From Heloderma charlesbogerti (lineage: Eukaryota > Chordata > Lepidosauria > Squamata > Helodermatidae), in NCBI GenBank assembly GCA_026122225.1, contig JANEZZ010001951.1, positions 186,001 to 250,000 of the forward strand: 64,000 nt of DNA. The letters are read 5' to 3'. The notes under the pieces were generated by a model. That model was given only the letters and a program-made list of their open reading frames with translations, had not been told where the DNA came from and ran no database searches. Position 1 is the stretch's first letter; every line of letters begins with the position of its first letter. Below, one piece after another: positions 1 through 10,580 of the stretch. The position numbers were made by a program, and so were the translations under genes.

Positions 1-382
1 TTACTCACAAGGAAGACCCACTCCGTTTAGTTTACTAAGAAGTCTGTTTAGTAGAGCTTACCCCCAGCTAAGTGCTAATTTCATTGGGTGAAATCGAATG
101 AAGTAATTTTGGTCTGTCAGTGGAACCACTTCTGCTAGTGGATCCCAAAGGGGGCTGCAGCCCTCTGCATGCTCCCAAACTCTACTCTGGAGGGCTGGAG
201 GAACAGATTTCAGGGGGCATGGGGGATAGCAGAAGAAGGGGAGAAGGAGAAAGTTTGGTACAGTCTTAGCAATTATCCTGCCTTATATATACCAGCAAAC
301 ATTGCACTGGTTGGAATAGCCCTTAATTTGATACAACAACGCCTTCAAGCAAACTTGCACAGCTGTTCGAGTTGAACACATT

Positions 383-600
383 GGGCCAGTTTGCACAATC
401 ACTGTGGGTTAAATGAGCCACTGTGGCTTGTTCAAGCTGTGTTGCATGGCAGGTGCCATTTCCTAATCACCTGCCTGGGTGTAGCTTGTTTTATCATCCA
501 AACCTGGGTGGCATGGCTTATGGGGGGTGGAATAACCCTAAAATAAACCAGCAATAGCCCATGACTTGTTTAACCCACAGTGATAGAGCAAACCAGGTCA
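383..600. repeat. Inverted-repeat element (MITE-like), about 218 bp
   Basis: The two ends are inverted copies of about 34 bp. The left end reads GCCAGTTTGCACAATCACTG and continues into TGGGTTAAA; the reverse complement of the right end reads CTGGTTTGCTCTATCACTG followed by the same TGGGTTAAA. There is no coding capacity, so this looks like a non-autonomous DNA transposon. No clear target-site duplication was found. A related but more diverged element is at 23928-24264. Confidence 0.6.
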
Positions 601-930
601 CTGTGCCCACCCCGTCTGAGTGAAGCATCTGCTGGCACCCCTCACAGCCTCTGCCATGGTGCATTCCTATAACCCTCTGTGGGTGGGGTTTGTCCACTCC
701 ATTTCCCTGAGGGGGACTGCTTCACAGCAGTGGGAGGGAGCAGTTGTACAATTCTGTCCCTCCATCGCCCCTTCTCTCCATCCCCACGCTCCCATTTTCT
801 GAGCGCAGAGAGGTAACTGGCACAGTGCTCTTCGAGGGGAAGGTGTGAGGAGTGGGGAGCACTGTTTCTTGGCTTTGAGCTCAGAGCCCTGTCTCTGAGC
901 ACGAAGCCAGGAAACCAAAACACAGTGATA

Positions 931-1091
931 CTAACATTAATTAAAATTAATGTGTTTAAAAAAACAAATAATCATGATATGTACACCCCTAGGGTCCCCT
1001 TAGTATGTATGTCAAGTTTCAGATGTCTAGGTTTCACAGTCTTGGTGCTATGGTGCTGACAGACAGACACAAATCCTCTTTTATTATAGAT
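931..1091 (-). repeat. Unclassified interspersed repeat 'R', uninterrupted copy
   Basis: Read on the minus strand it starts CTATAATAAAAGAGGATT, continues through a TCTGTCTGTCAGCACCATAG block and GTGAAACCTAGA, and ends near TTAATTTTAATTAATG. The same sequence on the + strand is split into 3213-3308 and 7388-7445 by the CR1 insertion, so this copy serves as the pre-insertion site. I do not recognise the family; the A/T-rich 5' end resembles Helitron starts, which is only a suggestion. Confidence 0.6.
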
Positions 1092-1734
1092 ATATTTAAC
1101 ATTCTAACACCTAGTCTGATTCCCTGTGTAGGTATTTTGTCAATGTAGATAAGGCGAGGAATGAAATGGCTTGGTAATATTTTGCTGTCCTTGCATAGTT
1201 TTAAGTCTGTGTAGAAATTTTTTATGACATGTGTCATTTTTTTTTACTTAGTAGAAATATCCAATAGAGGAAAATGGATTACCAAAATCATGAGTTTGTG
1301 TTCCAGACAAAGAAATGGAAATGTATATTCTAAGCTGATGCCTTGAACACCCAGTGGCGATTTAGATTCTTGGTACATTGTTTATTGTTTAATTGCCCAG
1401 TCCCATGTTGCTGCTGTTGGAAGTCAGTGATTAGGAAAAGATATATTGCTCTGCATCAGAAAAAAATCACGAAGTGGGGTATTGTAGAGCATTATGTTAG
1501 TTGGTTCAGATGTTCTGGTTTTATGATGTCAAATTAGTGTTGAGTATTACTGATTTGGTTCAGATAGGCCTCTGATGATGAGCTGGTATTATGATCCTAA
1601 GCACTTTTACTTGGAAATAAGAAACAGTACAGGTGTTACATTCCTTATCAGATGTTGCATTCCTTGCCCCTATTAGCTGTTATGACTGTCTCTGAATGTA
1701 AATATGATACCTTAAGGGTTTTTTTTGTCTAATA

Positions 1735-1824
1735 CAGTGCGATCCTATTCTTATCTATTCAGAAGGAAGTCTAATTGTTCAGTGGGGCTTACTCCCAGGG
1801 AACTGGTATAGAATTGTAGCCCTA
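1735..1824 (+). repeat. Short foldback repeat, about 90 bp ('GCAATCCTAT' family)
   Basis: It begins with a GCGATCCTATTCTTAT block, has a central GTGGGGCTTACTCCCAGG core and ends ATAGAATTGTAGCCCTA, so the ends are weak inverted repeats. Relatives lie at 8506-8588, 10070-10143, 15832-15915 and 52328-52422. Confidence 0.5.
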
Positions 1825-3212
1825 ATCAAAGACACAATTAAAATGTGTTTATGAATAAAACAATACTGTTGGAATTAAAAGGACACTAGTTATATTTTTA
1901 GTTGATGCATGCTTGTACTATAGCATTTATCACTTTAGAAAGACATTCCCTCCTTTGTGAGGAAAAAGAAGGAATGCCTCTTCTAAGATGGTGCTTGCTA
2001 CCTGCAGCTTTTATTTGTCTTTCAATTAACAGTTTTTAAATAAGGCAGCAGATTTTTATAAACTGAATATCACATTAACAGACCAATCCTACTTACTGAT
2101 TTGTGGGGAGTGGAGTGGAGATCCACAGTGGAACATGTGCCATATCGAAAGCCCTGCCAGCTTTCAAGAGCTAGAGCGGAGCAGGTGGGGGATTCTTTTT
2201 GCCCTTTTTGAGCTAGTTCTTTAAAATTTCTCACTCTCCTTGAAACCAGTGGGAGGGAATTAACTATGCCAGCTAAACTCACATCCAATCCACACTTTAA
2301 TGTAATTCAGTCCAACTTCATTGAAAACACAACTTGAACAGCAAGAAACTAATAAACGCAGAGGATCAAATACTTAACTGTAGGAGAAAGATGAGTGGAA
2401 GTCAAAGCAAGTTGAAATAAAAGAAATGGTATGGGTGAGGTGAAAAGACAATGCAAGGTCAGGGCTCCCAGGCTGCAACTCAGGACAGCAGCAGAGAACC
2501 AGGCCAGAGGGAGGCCAGCTTTTACTGAGGAATAACTGGTGCAAGCAGGATTGGAAGTGCTTCCCAGTAACAGCCAATTAATGCACTACAGCAGATAGCA
2601 AGGCCTGATCAATCACTGACAGAACTATAAAGGGAAAACTAGAGCAGGTCCAAATAGAAAGACTAGGAGGCAATATGACAAAACCATGCTCAGTTGGGTC
2701 AGAACAGTAACTTGTGGGCACCAAGTTCTGTAATTGCAGGGGCGTGCCTGAAATTGTCTTTTAAGTTGAAGTGGTTTTAGTGACAACTTGTTTAAAAGAT
2801 CACATTTTGAAAGCAATTATGGATTGATGCTGACTGGCAGTTCTTGGGAGTGAATTGGTGCTCTGTGAAGACTTTGTGTATTTAAGGATTTTATATCTGC
2901 AAGGCCTGAGTTGGAAGTATAAAATAGCAATAATTTCTGGGCTAAAAATAAAGCATCTGATGCATTGTGTTGTTTACAGCTTCCAGTGTTGCGATTTCTG
3001 GAGCTGTGTTTGTGTTCTTTGCCATTAGAAATACCATTAAGATATTCTTCAGAGATTATACAAGGAGAATAAAACCTCCTAGAGGTCACTCACAAGTATA
3101 CTGGCAATGTATCTGGAATGTTAAATCTGCGACATGACCAACTAAAGCAATCTTTCTTGCCATCTCAAAAGTTTTGATTGAGATGACAATTTATGTGAAG
3201 ATGGATGGGTAA

Positions 3213-3308
3213 CTATAATAAAAGAGGATGCGTGTCTGCCTTTCAGCACCATAGTGCCTAGACTGTGAAACCTAGAAACCTGAAACTTGGCATGCATACT
3301 GAGGGATC
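3213..3308 (+). repeat. Repeat 'R', left half, interrupted by CR1
   Basis: It matches the inverted copy at 931-1091 from CTATAATAAAAGAGGATG through CATACTGAGGGATC, then stops exactly where the CR1 3' terminus starts. The match resumes at 7388. Confidence 0.65.
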
Positions 3309-3624
3309 ATAAAATCATAGAATAGTAGGGTTGGAAGGGGCCTACAAGGCCATCAAGTCCAACCCCCTGCTCAATGCAGGGATCCAAGTCAGAGCATCCC
3401 TGACAGATGGCTGTCCAGCCTCGTCTTGAACGCCTCCAGTGTGGGATGGCCCACTACCTCCCTAGGTAATTGGTTCCATTGTCATATTGCTCTAACAATC
3501 AGGAAGTTTTTCCTGATGTTCAGCCAGAATCTGGCTTCTTGTAACTTGAGCCCATGATTCCGTGTCCTGCGCTCTGGGATGATGGAGAAGAGATGCTGGC
3601 CTTCCTCTCTGTGACAACCTTTCA

Positions 3625-3930
3625 GCTAGACTGGTGGGGATGAGGGAGAGGGCCTTTTCTGTGGTGGCCCCCACTCTGTGGAACTCCCTCCCTAGGGAAC
3701 TCCGTCATGCCCCCTCTTTAATGAGCTTCCGTCGTGCATTAAAAACGTGGTTGTTCAGGCAAGCATTTGGGGTGAGTTAGGGTATTTTAGAAAATGTTTT
3801 TATTGTAGAATTTTATTGTTTTAAACTGTTTTATTGTATACTGTACATTGCCCAGAGTGGCTGGGTGACCAGCCAGATGGTCGATTAATAAATTTAATAA
3901 TAAATAAATAAATAAATAAATAAATATAAT
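3625..3930 (+). mobile_element. L2-type LINE 3' end nested in CR1
   Basis: The + strand encodes the typical L2 C-terminus (a FSVVAPTLWNSLPRELR-like segment from about 3655, then SFRRALKTWLFRQAF from about 3724). It then runs into a short 3' UTR and an (AATA)n tail at 3893-3926. CR1 sequence continues on both sides (GTGACAACCTTTC before, ACTTGAAGAGTGCTATCATA after), so the L2 inserted into an existing CR1. Confidence 0.85.
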
Positions 3931-5514
3931 ACTTGAAGAGTGCTATCATATCTCCCCTCAGTCTTCTCTTCTCAAGGCTAAACATGCCCAGGTCTTTCAG
4001 TCTCTCTTCATAGGGCTTTGTTTCCAGTCCCCTGATCATCTCTGTTGCCCTCCTCTGAACCCTCTCCAGCTCGTCTGCATCCTTCTTAAAGTGCAGTGCC
4101 CAGAACTGGACACAGTACTCCAGATGAGGCCTAACCAGTGCTGAGTAGAAGGGAACTAGTACCTCCCAGGATTTGGAAGCTATGCTTGTATGAATGCAGC
4201 CCAAAAGAGCATTGGCCTTTTTTGCAGCCACATCACATTGTTGGCTCCTATTCAGCTTGTGATCGACAACAATTCCAAGATCCTTCTTGCCTGTAGTGTT
4301 GTTGAGCCAAGTATCCCCCATCTTGTAACTGTGCATTCGGTTCCTTTTTCCTCAGTGCAGAACTTGGCATTTATCCCTATTAAATGTCATTCTGTTGTTT
4401 TCTGCCCAGCGCTCCAGTCTATCCAGATCACTTTGAATTTGGTTTCTGTCTTCCAAAGTATTAGCTATCCTGCCCAATTTTGTGTCATCTGCAAATGTGA
4501 TCAGCATTCCCTGCACCTCCTCCTCCAAGTCATTAATAAAAATGTTGAAGAGCACTGGGCCCAGGACTGAGCCCTGCGGTACCCCACTCATTACCTCTCC
4601 CCAGTTTGAGAAGATCCTGTTGAGAAGCACTCTTTGAGTCCGATTCTGTAGCCAACTGTGGATCCACCGGATGGTTGTTTCATCTAGTCCACTTTGAGCT
4701 AGTTTGCTCATCAGGATATCATGGGGCACTTTGTCGAAAGCTTTGCTGAAGTCGAGGTATATGATGTCTACAGCATTCCCATGGTCCACAAGGGAGGTTA
4801 CTTGATCAAAAAATGAGATCAGATTCGTCTGGCAGGACTTGTTCTTGACAAATCTATGTTGGCTTCGAGTAATCACTGCATTGTTGTCAAGGTGCTTCCA
4901 GATGGATTGCTTTATGATCTGCTCCAGAATTTTCCCAGGGATTGATGTCAGACTGACTGGTCTGTAGTTCCCAGGTTCCTCTTTTTTACCCTTTTTGAAG
5001 ACAGGGGCAACATTAGCCCTCCTCCAGTCACCTGGCATTTCACCGTTCCTCCATCTGGCCCTGGAGATTTGAACTCATTCAAAGTAATTAGGTGTTCCTT
5101 GACCATATGCCTATTTATCTCAAGCTGCAATCCTGCCCCTTCAGCCTGTACTTCGCCTTTGCCAGGGGGGTCATAGACCCTCTTTTGGGAGAAGACTGAG
5201 CCAAAGTAGGAATTGAGCACCTCTGCCTTTTCTTTGTCATCTGTTATCGTTTTGCCATCCTTATTTAATAGCTGAACAACCATTTCTTTCCTCTGCCTTT
5301 TACTATGCACGTAGCTGCTGAAGAAAACCTTTTTGTTGTTTTTAACATCCCTCACTAACCTCAGCTCGTTCTCAGCTTTAGCCTTCCTGACGCCATCCGT
5401 GCAACTCTGTGCTACCTGCCTGTACTCTTCCTTTGTTACTTGGCCTTCTTTCCACTTCCTATATGTGTCCTTTTTTGTTTTCATGTCATCTCTAAGCTTT
5501 TTGTGAAGCCACAT
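3931..5514 (-). pseudogene. CR1 ORF2, reverse transcriptase and C-terminal part (broken)
   Basis: Minus-strand segments at 4948-5514, 4352-5038 and 3931-4336 together encode the pre-RT linker, the RT palm/fingers and the C-terminal domain in different frames, so at least two frameshifts separate them. Visible RT motifs are NYRPVSLTSIPGKILEQI, YLDFSKAFDKVPHD, GVPQGSVLGPVLFNIFINDL and the catalytic FADDTKL at 4478-4495. The C-terminal part has LGIVVDHKLNRSQQC and RPHLEYCVQFW and is cut by the nested L2. The catalytic FADD box is intact, but the frame is not. Confidence 0.85.
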
Positions 5515-5613
5515 TGGCTTCTTCTGTTGTCTTCCACCTTTTCTTCTTGTTGGAATTGTTTGTAATTGTGCCTTGAGAATTTCCTTTTTTAAAAGCTCCT
5601 ACCCATCTTGGAC

Positions 5614-6681
5614 TCATTTTCTCGTTAGCGTCGCTTGCCATGGGACCTTACTGATAATTGTTCTGAGTTTATTACAATCAGCTTTCCTAAAATCCAGGGT
5701 ATGTGTTTGACTACACTCGGCTTTTGCTTCCTTTAGAACCAAGAACTCAAGTACAACATGGTTGCTTTCCCCCAGAGTTCCTGTAACTGCTACTTTATCC
5801 ACTAAGTCATCTCTGTTGGTTAGGATCAAGTCAAGAATAGCCAGTCCTCTAGTTCCTTCCTCTACTTTCTGTAGGAGGAAGTTATCCGCCACACAAGTCA
5901 GGAATTTCCTGGAGGGGCCATGTTTTGCAGAATTTGTCTCCCAACAAATATCGAGGAAATTGAAGTCCCCCATTACTATTACATCATGCTTCCTTTAAAC
6001 ATTGGCTATTTGTTTTTCAAAAGTTTCATCCTCGTCTTCTCCTTGATTGGGTGGCTGGTAGTAGACTCCGACCATCAGGTTCCTTTTATTCTTTGCTGCA
6101 TTTATTTTGATCCAGATGCTCTCGATGGGGCTACCAAGCTCATCCCCCTGTATTTCTGTGCAGAGATATGTATTTTTCACATGCAGTGCAACCCCACCTC
6201 CCTTTTTGTCCCTCCTGTTCTTTTTGAACAAGTTATATCCTTCAACTGCTGTATTCCAGTCATGAGAGTCATCCCACCAAGTCTCAGTTATACTTATCAA
6301 GTCATAATTTCCCTCTTGTATTAAGAGTTCAAGTTCGTTCTGTTTCTTTCCCATACTCTGGGCATTAGTATATAGACATTGAAGACCATGTGCTTTATAG
6401 TCTGGCTTCCTTCCTACATGTGTCTGAAGACTATTATTGGGCGCTTTTAGAGCTGTTCCCTCCATTGCAGTGCATGAGCCTACGTCCATTGTTACTCCCA
6501 ACTTTACGTCTCCATTCCCCGTAGGATTCAGTTTAAAGCCCTCCTGATGAAGTTCTTCATGCTGTGGCCAAACACATTCTTCCCATCCTTTGTGAGGTGC
6601 AACCCGTCCCTTGCCAACAGCCCATCTTCCAGGAAGTATAGCCCGTGGTCCCAGAATCCAAATCTCTCTCGTCGGCACCAC
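5614..6681 (-). pseudogene. CR1 ORF2, apurinic-like endonuclease part
   Basis: Minus-strand reading gives the LINE endonuclease: LQCLYTNAQSMGKKQNELE, ISITETWWDDSHDWN, GGGVALHVKNTYLC, IWIKINAAKNKRN, GVYYQPP, then MGDFNFLDICWE and LDLILTNRDDLVD with GESNHVVLEF at the end. These match the N, ET, GDFN, TN/D and S-DH blocks of this endonuclease family. A single in-frame TAA stop at 5995-5997 separates the two halves, because the frame continues directly into VMGDFNF. A further break follows below 5614. Confidence 0.85.
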
Positions 6682-7318
6682 CTTCGTAGCCAGTCATTCA
6701 CCCAGAGTATTTTTCTTTCCCTTTCTATCCCTCTTCTGACTACTGGAAGGATGGAGGAGAAAACTATCTGGGCCTCAAAGTTCTTGAGTTTCCTTCCCAA
6801 AGCTTCAAAGTCTGACGTGATCTCTTCGTAGCTCCGCTTGGCGGTATCATTTGTTTCCACATGGATGAGAAGAAAGGGATACCTGTCAGTGGGCTTTATG
6901 AGTCCAGGCAACCTTTCAGTCACATCTCTAATCCGTCCTCCCGGGAGACAACATACATGGCGAGTCCACGGGTCTTTGCGACATTCTTGGGTCTTGATCC
7001 CATGCAGCAAGGAGTCTCCCAATACTACCATTCTTCTCTTCTTCCTGTTGTAGGCCTGGGTTTCATTGCCTCTGTTTGACTGACCTTCAGCCTCTTGCTC
7101 ACTCTCATGTAGGTTCCCCTGTGATTCTTCCTCTGCAGGCTGTCCTCCAGTGTCATCCACAAGTACCTGGAATCGGTTCCACAGCTCCACTGCTTCCACT
7201 GGTGCAGAGTGGCGTCTGGTTCTTCTTCTCCTGTCACCCTTTTCCAAGGAGTATCCTCTATTCCATTTTTCTTCACCTCAGCATTTCCCACTTCTGCCTC
7301 ATCTTGCTGCGTCTTCAA
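6528..7318 (-). pseudogene. CR1 ORF1 with SGNH/GDSL esterase domain
   Basis: The minus strand encodes about 239 residues from 7247 to 6528 (with an overlapping N-terminal frame up to 7318). They include a VVLGDSLLHGI block (SGNH block I serine), PGGRIRDVTERLPGLI (block II region), HVETNDT (block III, where families normally have G-x-N-D) and DGLHLTKDGKNVFG (block V D-x-x-H). Esterase-type ORF1 proteins are known from CR1 and are thought to help RNP or membrane interactions. The block III glycine is replaced by glutamate, which may reflect decay. Confidence 0.8.
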
Positions 7319-7387
7319 GCTTCTAGTCTTCCCTTTGCTGCTGTAGTTCCCCCATTCTGTCCAAGAACTCTTTGTCCCTAGGAAACT

Positions 7388-7445
7388 CTAGGGGTGTGCA
7401 TATTAAGGTTATTTGTTTCTTAAAACACATTAATTAACTTTAATT
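7388..7445 (+). repeat. Repeat 'R', right half, after CR1
   Basis: CTAGGGGTGTGCATATTAAG and then ATTTGTTTCTTAAAACACAT continue the alignment to the inverse copy at 931-990 exactly where the left half stopped at 3308. Confidence 0.65.
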
Positions 7446-8505
7446 TAAATGTGTCTCTGTGTTTGAAGCCTGCAGTAACATCTTCAGCCACTATGGGCAG
7501 ATGTCCCTAGCCAATTAATAGCTTTGCAGTTCATATAGTTTGAAGCCAGGAGAAATTAGTAAGTTGAGGGGCATAGTTATACTGTACTCCTGGCCCTTTT
7601 TGATTGCTGTGGGGCAGCCCCCTTGAGGGAATGGAGTGGACAGACCCCTCCATTGAGGGGATCTACTTAAGGCTTTGTATAGGGGTACCAGCAAGCATGG
7701 TTTCACTCAGATGGGACAAGCACAATGTGTGCAACTGACAGCTGTGTAAATTTGTTTGAAGGCCTCACTGAACCAAACAAAGGGCTATTCCAGCCTCTGT
7801 GAAGTTGGGTCTGGTCAGTAGTTGATTACATAAAATAAATCTTTACTTAACCTTGCTGTCAATGTACATAACATGTAAATAGAATTTCTGCATTTTTCTT
7901 AATGTTTGAACTGTAGTATTTCATTGTGTATGTGTTTTTAAAACAATCTAATATATGCATGTTAAACTCTGTGCTTCTAATTTCTTAACCTGAATCCAGA
8001 TTAAGACAGTTTAAAAGGTTAAAAAGACAGCTTTTAAAAGTAAAACAGTGATGGGGAATCATTTTCCTGTTGAGGCCCTCATTACCTCAGTCAAAACCTG
8101 TTAGGACTCTGCATTCCAGCAGTGGGAGGAGTTACAGATAGAACAATTATCTTTGCTCAGCATTCAGTGGGAAATTAGACGTATGTATCCAGGTGTTCTC
8201 CTTCCTTTCAATTTGTGCAAAGTTCCCTCCATCAGCTTTTTAGTTCTAGGACAGTGTGGGATGAAGTAAATCATATCAGTAACCCAGAGGGGGCTGGTGA
8301 GGAAGCATGGCTTGGGGAACTGAGTTGCAACTTGAGGAGAGCTGGAAGTTCGGATTGAAAGGGTTGGAGGCCTGCATTTGGCCCAAGGGCTGCATCTTCC
8401 CCAACCCAGCGTAAACAAATGAATAGTGTGTGGGGGGGGGAGGATATATGATGGGATGGGGATGATGGGATTTGTCATCCAACACATCTGGAGGGAGTCA
8501 GATTG

Positions 8506-8588
8506 GGGGATGCTGCTGTACACACTTAACTGGTAATAAGTCCATGGGACTGACTTCTGATAGACATGCATAGGATTGCACTGTAAAT
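8506..8588 (-). repeat. Short foldback repeat ('GCAATCCTAT' family)
   Basis: On the minus strand it reads GTGCAATCCTATGCATGTCT, then a GTCAGTCCCATGGACTTATT core and a decayed end. It is one of about five dispersed copies of this roughly 85 bp foldback family in the window. Confidence 0.5.
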
Positions 8589-8995
8589 CTTCAAATAAGC
8601 AATTTTCCTTGATGCACACGTACAGAGAAATCTAATCGCTTCACAATTGTTCCCTTAACTTTGCACACACTTACCCTGTAGTGCATAGATATGTTGACTG
8701 CATGATCAGATCTTTTGAAATAAGCTCCTGGGTAATATAAAAACTCTGTTCATTGCTTATAGCAACCAAATAGTGTACATATTTGTTCAGGAAATATGTA
8801 ATTGACTAAATAGGGAAACTTTATTTTAATTCATGCCTTTTCACGGTGATTTTAAATCAATGATCCACCCTGCCTGCTGTCCCCTCTGTTATTCAGGGTT
8901 TATCCATGGTGCCTGTTGACCAGTGCAATAGACTGATGGCAGAACAGATCTTCCCCGTCCACAGCCCCCACCCCTCCCAATCTGCTCTGGAACAT

Positions 8996-9184
8996 TGGAA
9001 ATTGGCTTATACTGAGTCAGACCATTGGTCCATCAAGCCCAGTATTGTTCACACTGGTTGGCAGTGGCTGTCCAGGTGTTTAGGCAGGAGTTTTTCCAGC
9101 CCTATCTGGAAATGTCAGGGATTGGACCTGGGACCTTCTGCATGCAAAGCATGAGCTCTACCGCTGAGCTATGGCCCTTCCCCC
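8996..9184 (-). repeat. tRNA-Ala-derived SINE, minus strand
   Basis: Reading the minus strand from 9184, the head is tRNA-like: an A box (TAGCTCAGCGG, 9161-9171), an anticodon arm CATGCTTTGCATGCA that matches tRNA-Ala with anticodon TGC, and a B box (GGTCCAATCC, 9119-9128). A non-tRNA body follows, ending in TGGACCAATGGTCTGACTCA and TATAAGCCAATTTCC. It is a SINE and not a functional tRNA, because the acceptor stem does not close. Confidence 0.8.
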
Positions 9185-9332
9185 AAATGAGTTTAGCGTG
9201 ACATGAACAAGTGGGACTGACATAGAACAACCCTTAGGTCCATGGACTACCCCTTCCCATCTCCTCCTCCTCCTACAAAGCTGGGAGGAGGACCTGGGAA
9301 GTGTTCACTTCCACTTTTGATTAATCACAACA

Positions 9333-9486
9333 TGTCATATCATCCAGACCCAGAACTGCAGTTAATTGTAACTAGTTAGTTGATACCAGCCTGCTTCACC
9401 AACTGTGGTTTGAACTTGGTTGCTTTGATACTAACCATAATTAAGTCACAGTTTGATGGTTTGGATAACATGAAAAATTGCAGTTA
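9333..9486. repeat. Inverted-repeat element, about 150 bp
   Basis: The left end (CATGTCATATCATCCAGACC then CAGTTAATTG) and the reverse complement of the right end (CATGTTATCCAAACCATCAA then TGACTTAATTA) match imperfectly. The interior has GTTAGTTGATACCAGC and a GTGGTTTGAACTTGGTTGC block. It is probably a decayed MITE related to the TIR elements at 31906 and 39453. Confidence 0.45.
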
Positions 9487-9823
9487 AGCAAAAGTGAAAG
9501 CTTCTGAATTCTTCTTCCCAGTTGCACTGGAGGCGAAATATGTCAGCTGAGTCTAGCTACAGTTTCAAAGTAGTAATTTTTTCAGGTGATAATCTATAGG
9601 AAGCATACATGCAAATGTACATAACTCTTTGGGTATGCTAAAATGCCAGCAGTTTTAAGTGCCTCTTTAAAAAAATCTCTTAAAATGTTAAATAATGTAG
9701 GGAAGTGTTACTATGTTTTAAAATAAGTACAAAATAATGATACTTAATTATTTTAAGTATAAAACTCATTTCCTGGTAAAGCTTTGAATTTGTGTTGAAT
9801 ATAACATTTAAACCACATTAACA

Positions 9824-10058
9824 GATGTAGTGGCAAGAGTGCTGGACTCGGAGCTGGGAGATCCGGGTTCTAGTCCCCACTCGGCCATGGAAGCTCACTG
9901 GGTGACTTTGGGCCAGTCACAGACTCTCAGCCCAGCCCACCTCACAGGGTTGTTGTTGTGAGGATAAAATGGAGAGGAGGAGGATAATGTAAGCTGCCTT
10001 GGGTTCCTTGCAAGAGGAAAAAAGGCGGGGTAGAAATGCAATAAATAAATAAATAAAT
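9824..10058 (+). repeat. tRNA-derived SINE with L2-like tail, copy 1
   Basis: The head has the pol III A box region (TGTAGTGGCAAGAGTGCTGG) and B box (GGTTCTAGTCC, 9866-9876). The body contains CTTTGGGCCAGTCACAGACT and TGAGGATAAAATGGAGAGGA. It ends with TAGAAATGCAATAAATAAAT and further AAAT units. Sister copies are at 34814-35066 (+) and 51912-52157 (-). The AATA-type tail resembles the L2 tails nearby, so L2 may supply its mobilisation machinery (inference). Confidence 0.8.
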
Positions 10059-10069
10059 CCATCCATCCT

Positions 10070-10143
10070 ATACAGGACTGCTCAAAAGAAAGTCGCATTG
10101 AATTCAATGGGACTTACAGGTGCATGTGTATAGGACTGCAGAT
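10070..10143 (+). repeat. Short foldback repeat ('GCAATCCTAT' family)
   Basis: It carries CATCCTATACAGGACTGCTC at one end, GAATTCAATGGGACTTACAG in the middle and GTGTATAGGACTGCAG at the other end. It directly follows the SINE tail at 10058. Confidence 0.5.
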
Positions 10144-10431
10144 GAAGTGTACTTTGTTGAATTTGTTTGCCTAATCAAAGGGTGAGTGGAATCCTGCATG
10201 AGTGGAAGACGGCTCGCACAACCAATCTTTTCCTTCCTCTCCTTCCACCATAAAAAGATGTCTCAGCAGATTTGGGGTGGGGGGGATGGGTGTTTCTACT
10301 GAACATTGTGGGCTGAGTCTAATGGGGATGCATAAGGTTCCCAATTTCAGTGATTTCCCTCCTCCCATTACAGCCCTATAAGAAAAGCCCACAATGTTTG
10401 GTAGATTCCCCCCCCACCGCCCCCGACTGAC

Positions 10432-10580
10432 ATAAGAGCTGTGGTGGATCAGACCAAGGGTCCATCTAATCCAGCATTCTGTTCAAACAGTGGCCAACCA
10501 GCTGCCCATGGGAAACCACAAGCAGGACCTGAGTGCAACAGCACCCTCCTGCCCATATTCCCCAGCAACTGGAGTAGCTT
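10432..10580 (-). mobile_element. 3' end of a CR1-like LINE (family B), minus strand
   Basis: On the minus strand it ends GATGGACCCTTGGTCTGATC and CACCACAGCTCTTAT, the same 3' terminus as the longer copy at 53270-53790. Only the 3' UTR remains. Confidence 0.65.

Larger units (their letters stand above)
3309..7387 (-). mobile_element. Near full-length CR1 LINE, minus strand, containing a nested L2 fragment
   Basis: On the minus strand the order is ORF1 (esterase domain), endonuclease, reverse transcriptase, C-terminal region, 3' UTR and a terminal ATGATTTTATGAT-type tail at 3309-3325. The 3' UTR carries the characteristic CR1 sequence GGACTTGATGGCCTTGTAGG near 3340-3360. An L2 fragment interrupts it at 3625-3930. 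Excluding that insert, it is about 3.8 kb. The open frames are broken by several stops and frameshifts, so it is not autonomous. Its borders are defined by the split repeat R on both sides. Confidence 0.9.

Noticed and set aside
5762..6324. Plus-strand open frames in the CR1 region
   Set aside because: They are antisense shadows of the CR1 endonuclease.
8996..9184. Functional tRNA-Ala gene
   Set aside because: The A box, anticodon arm and B box are tRNA-like, but the acceptor stem does not pair and a SINE body follows.
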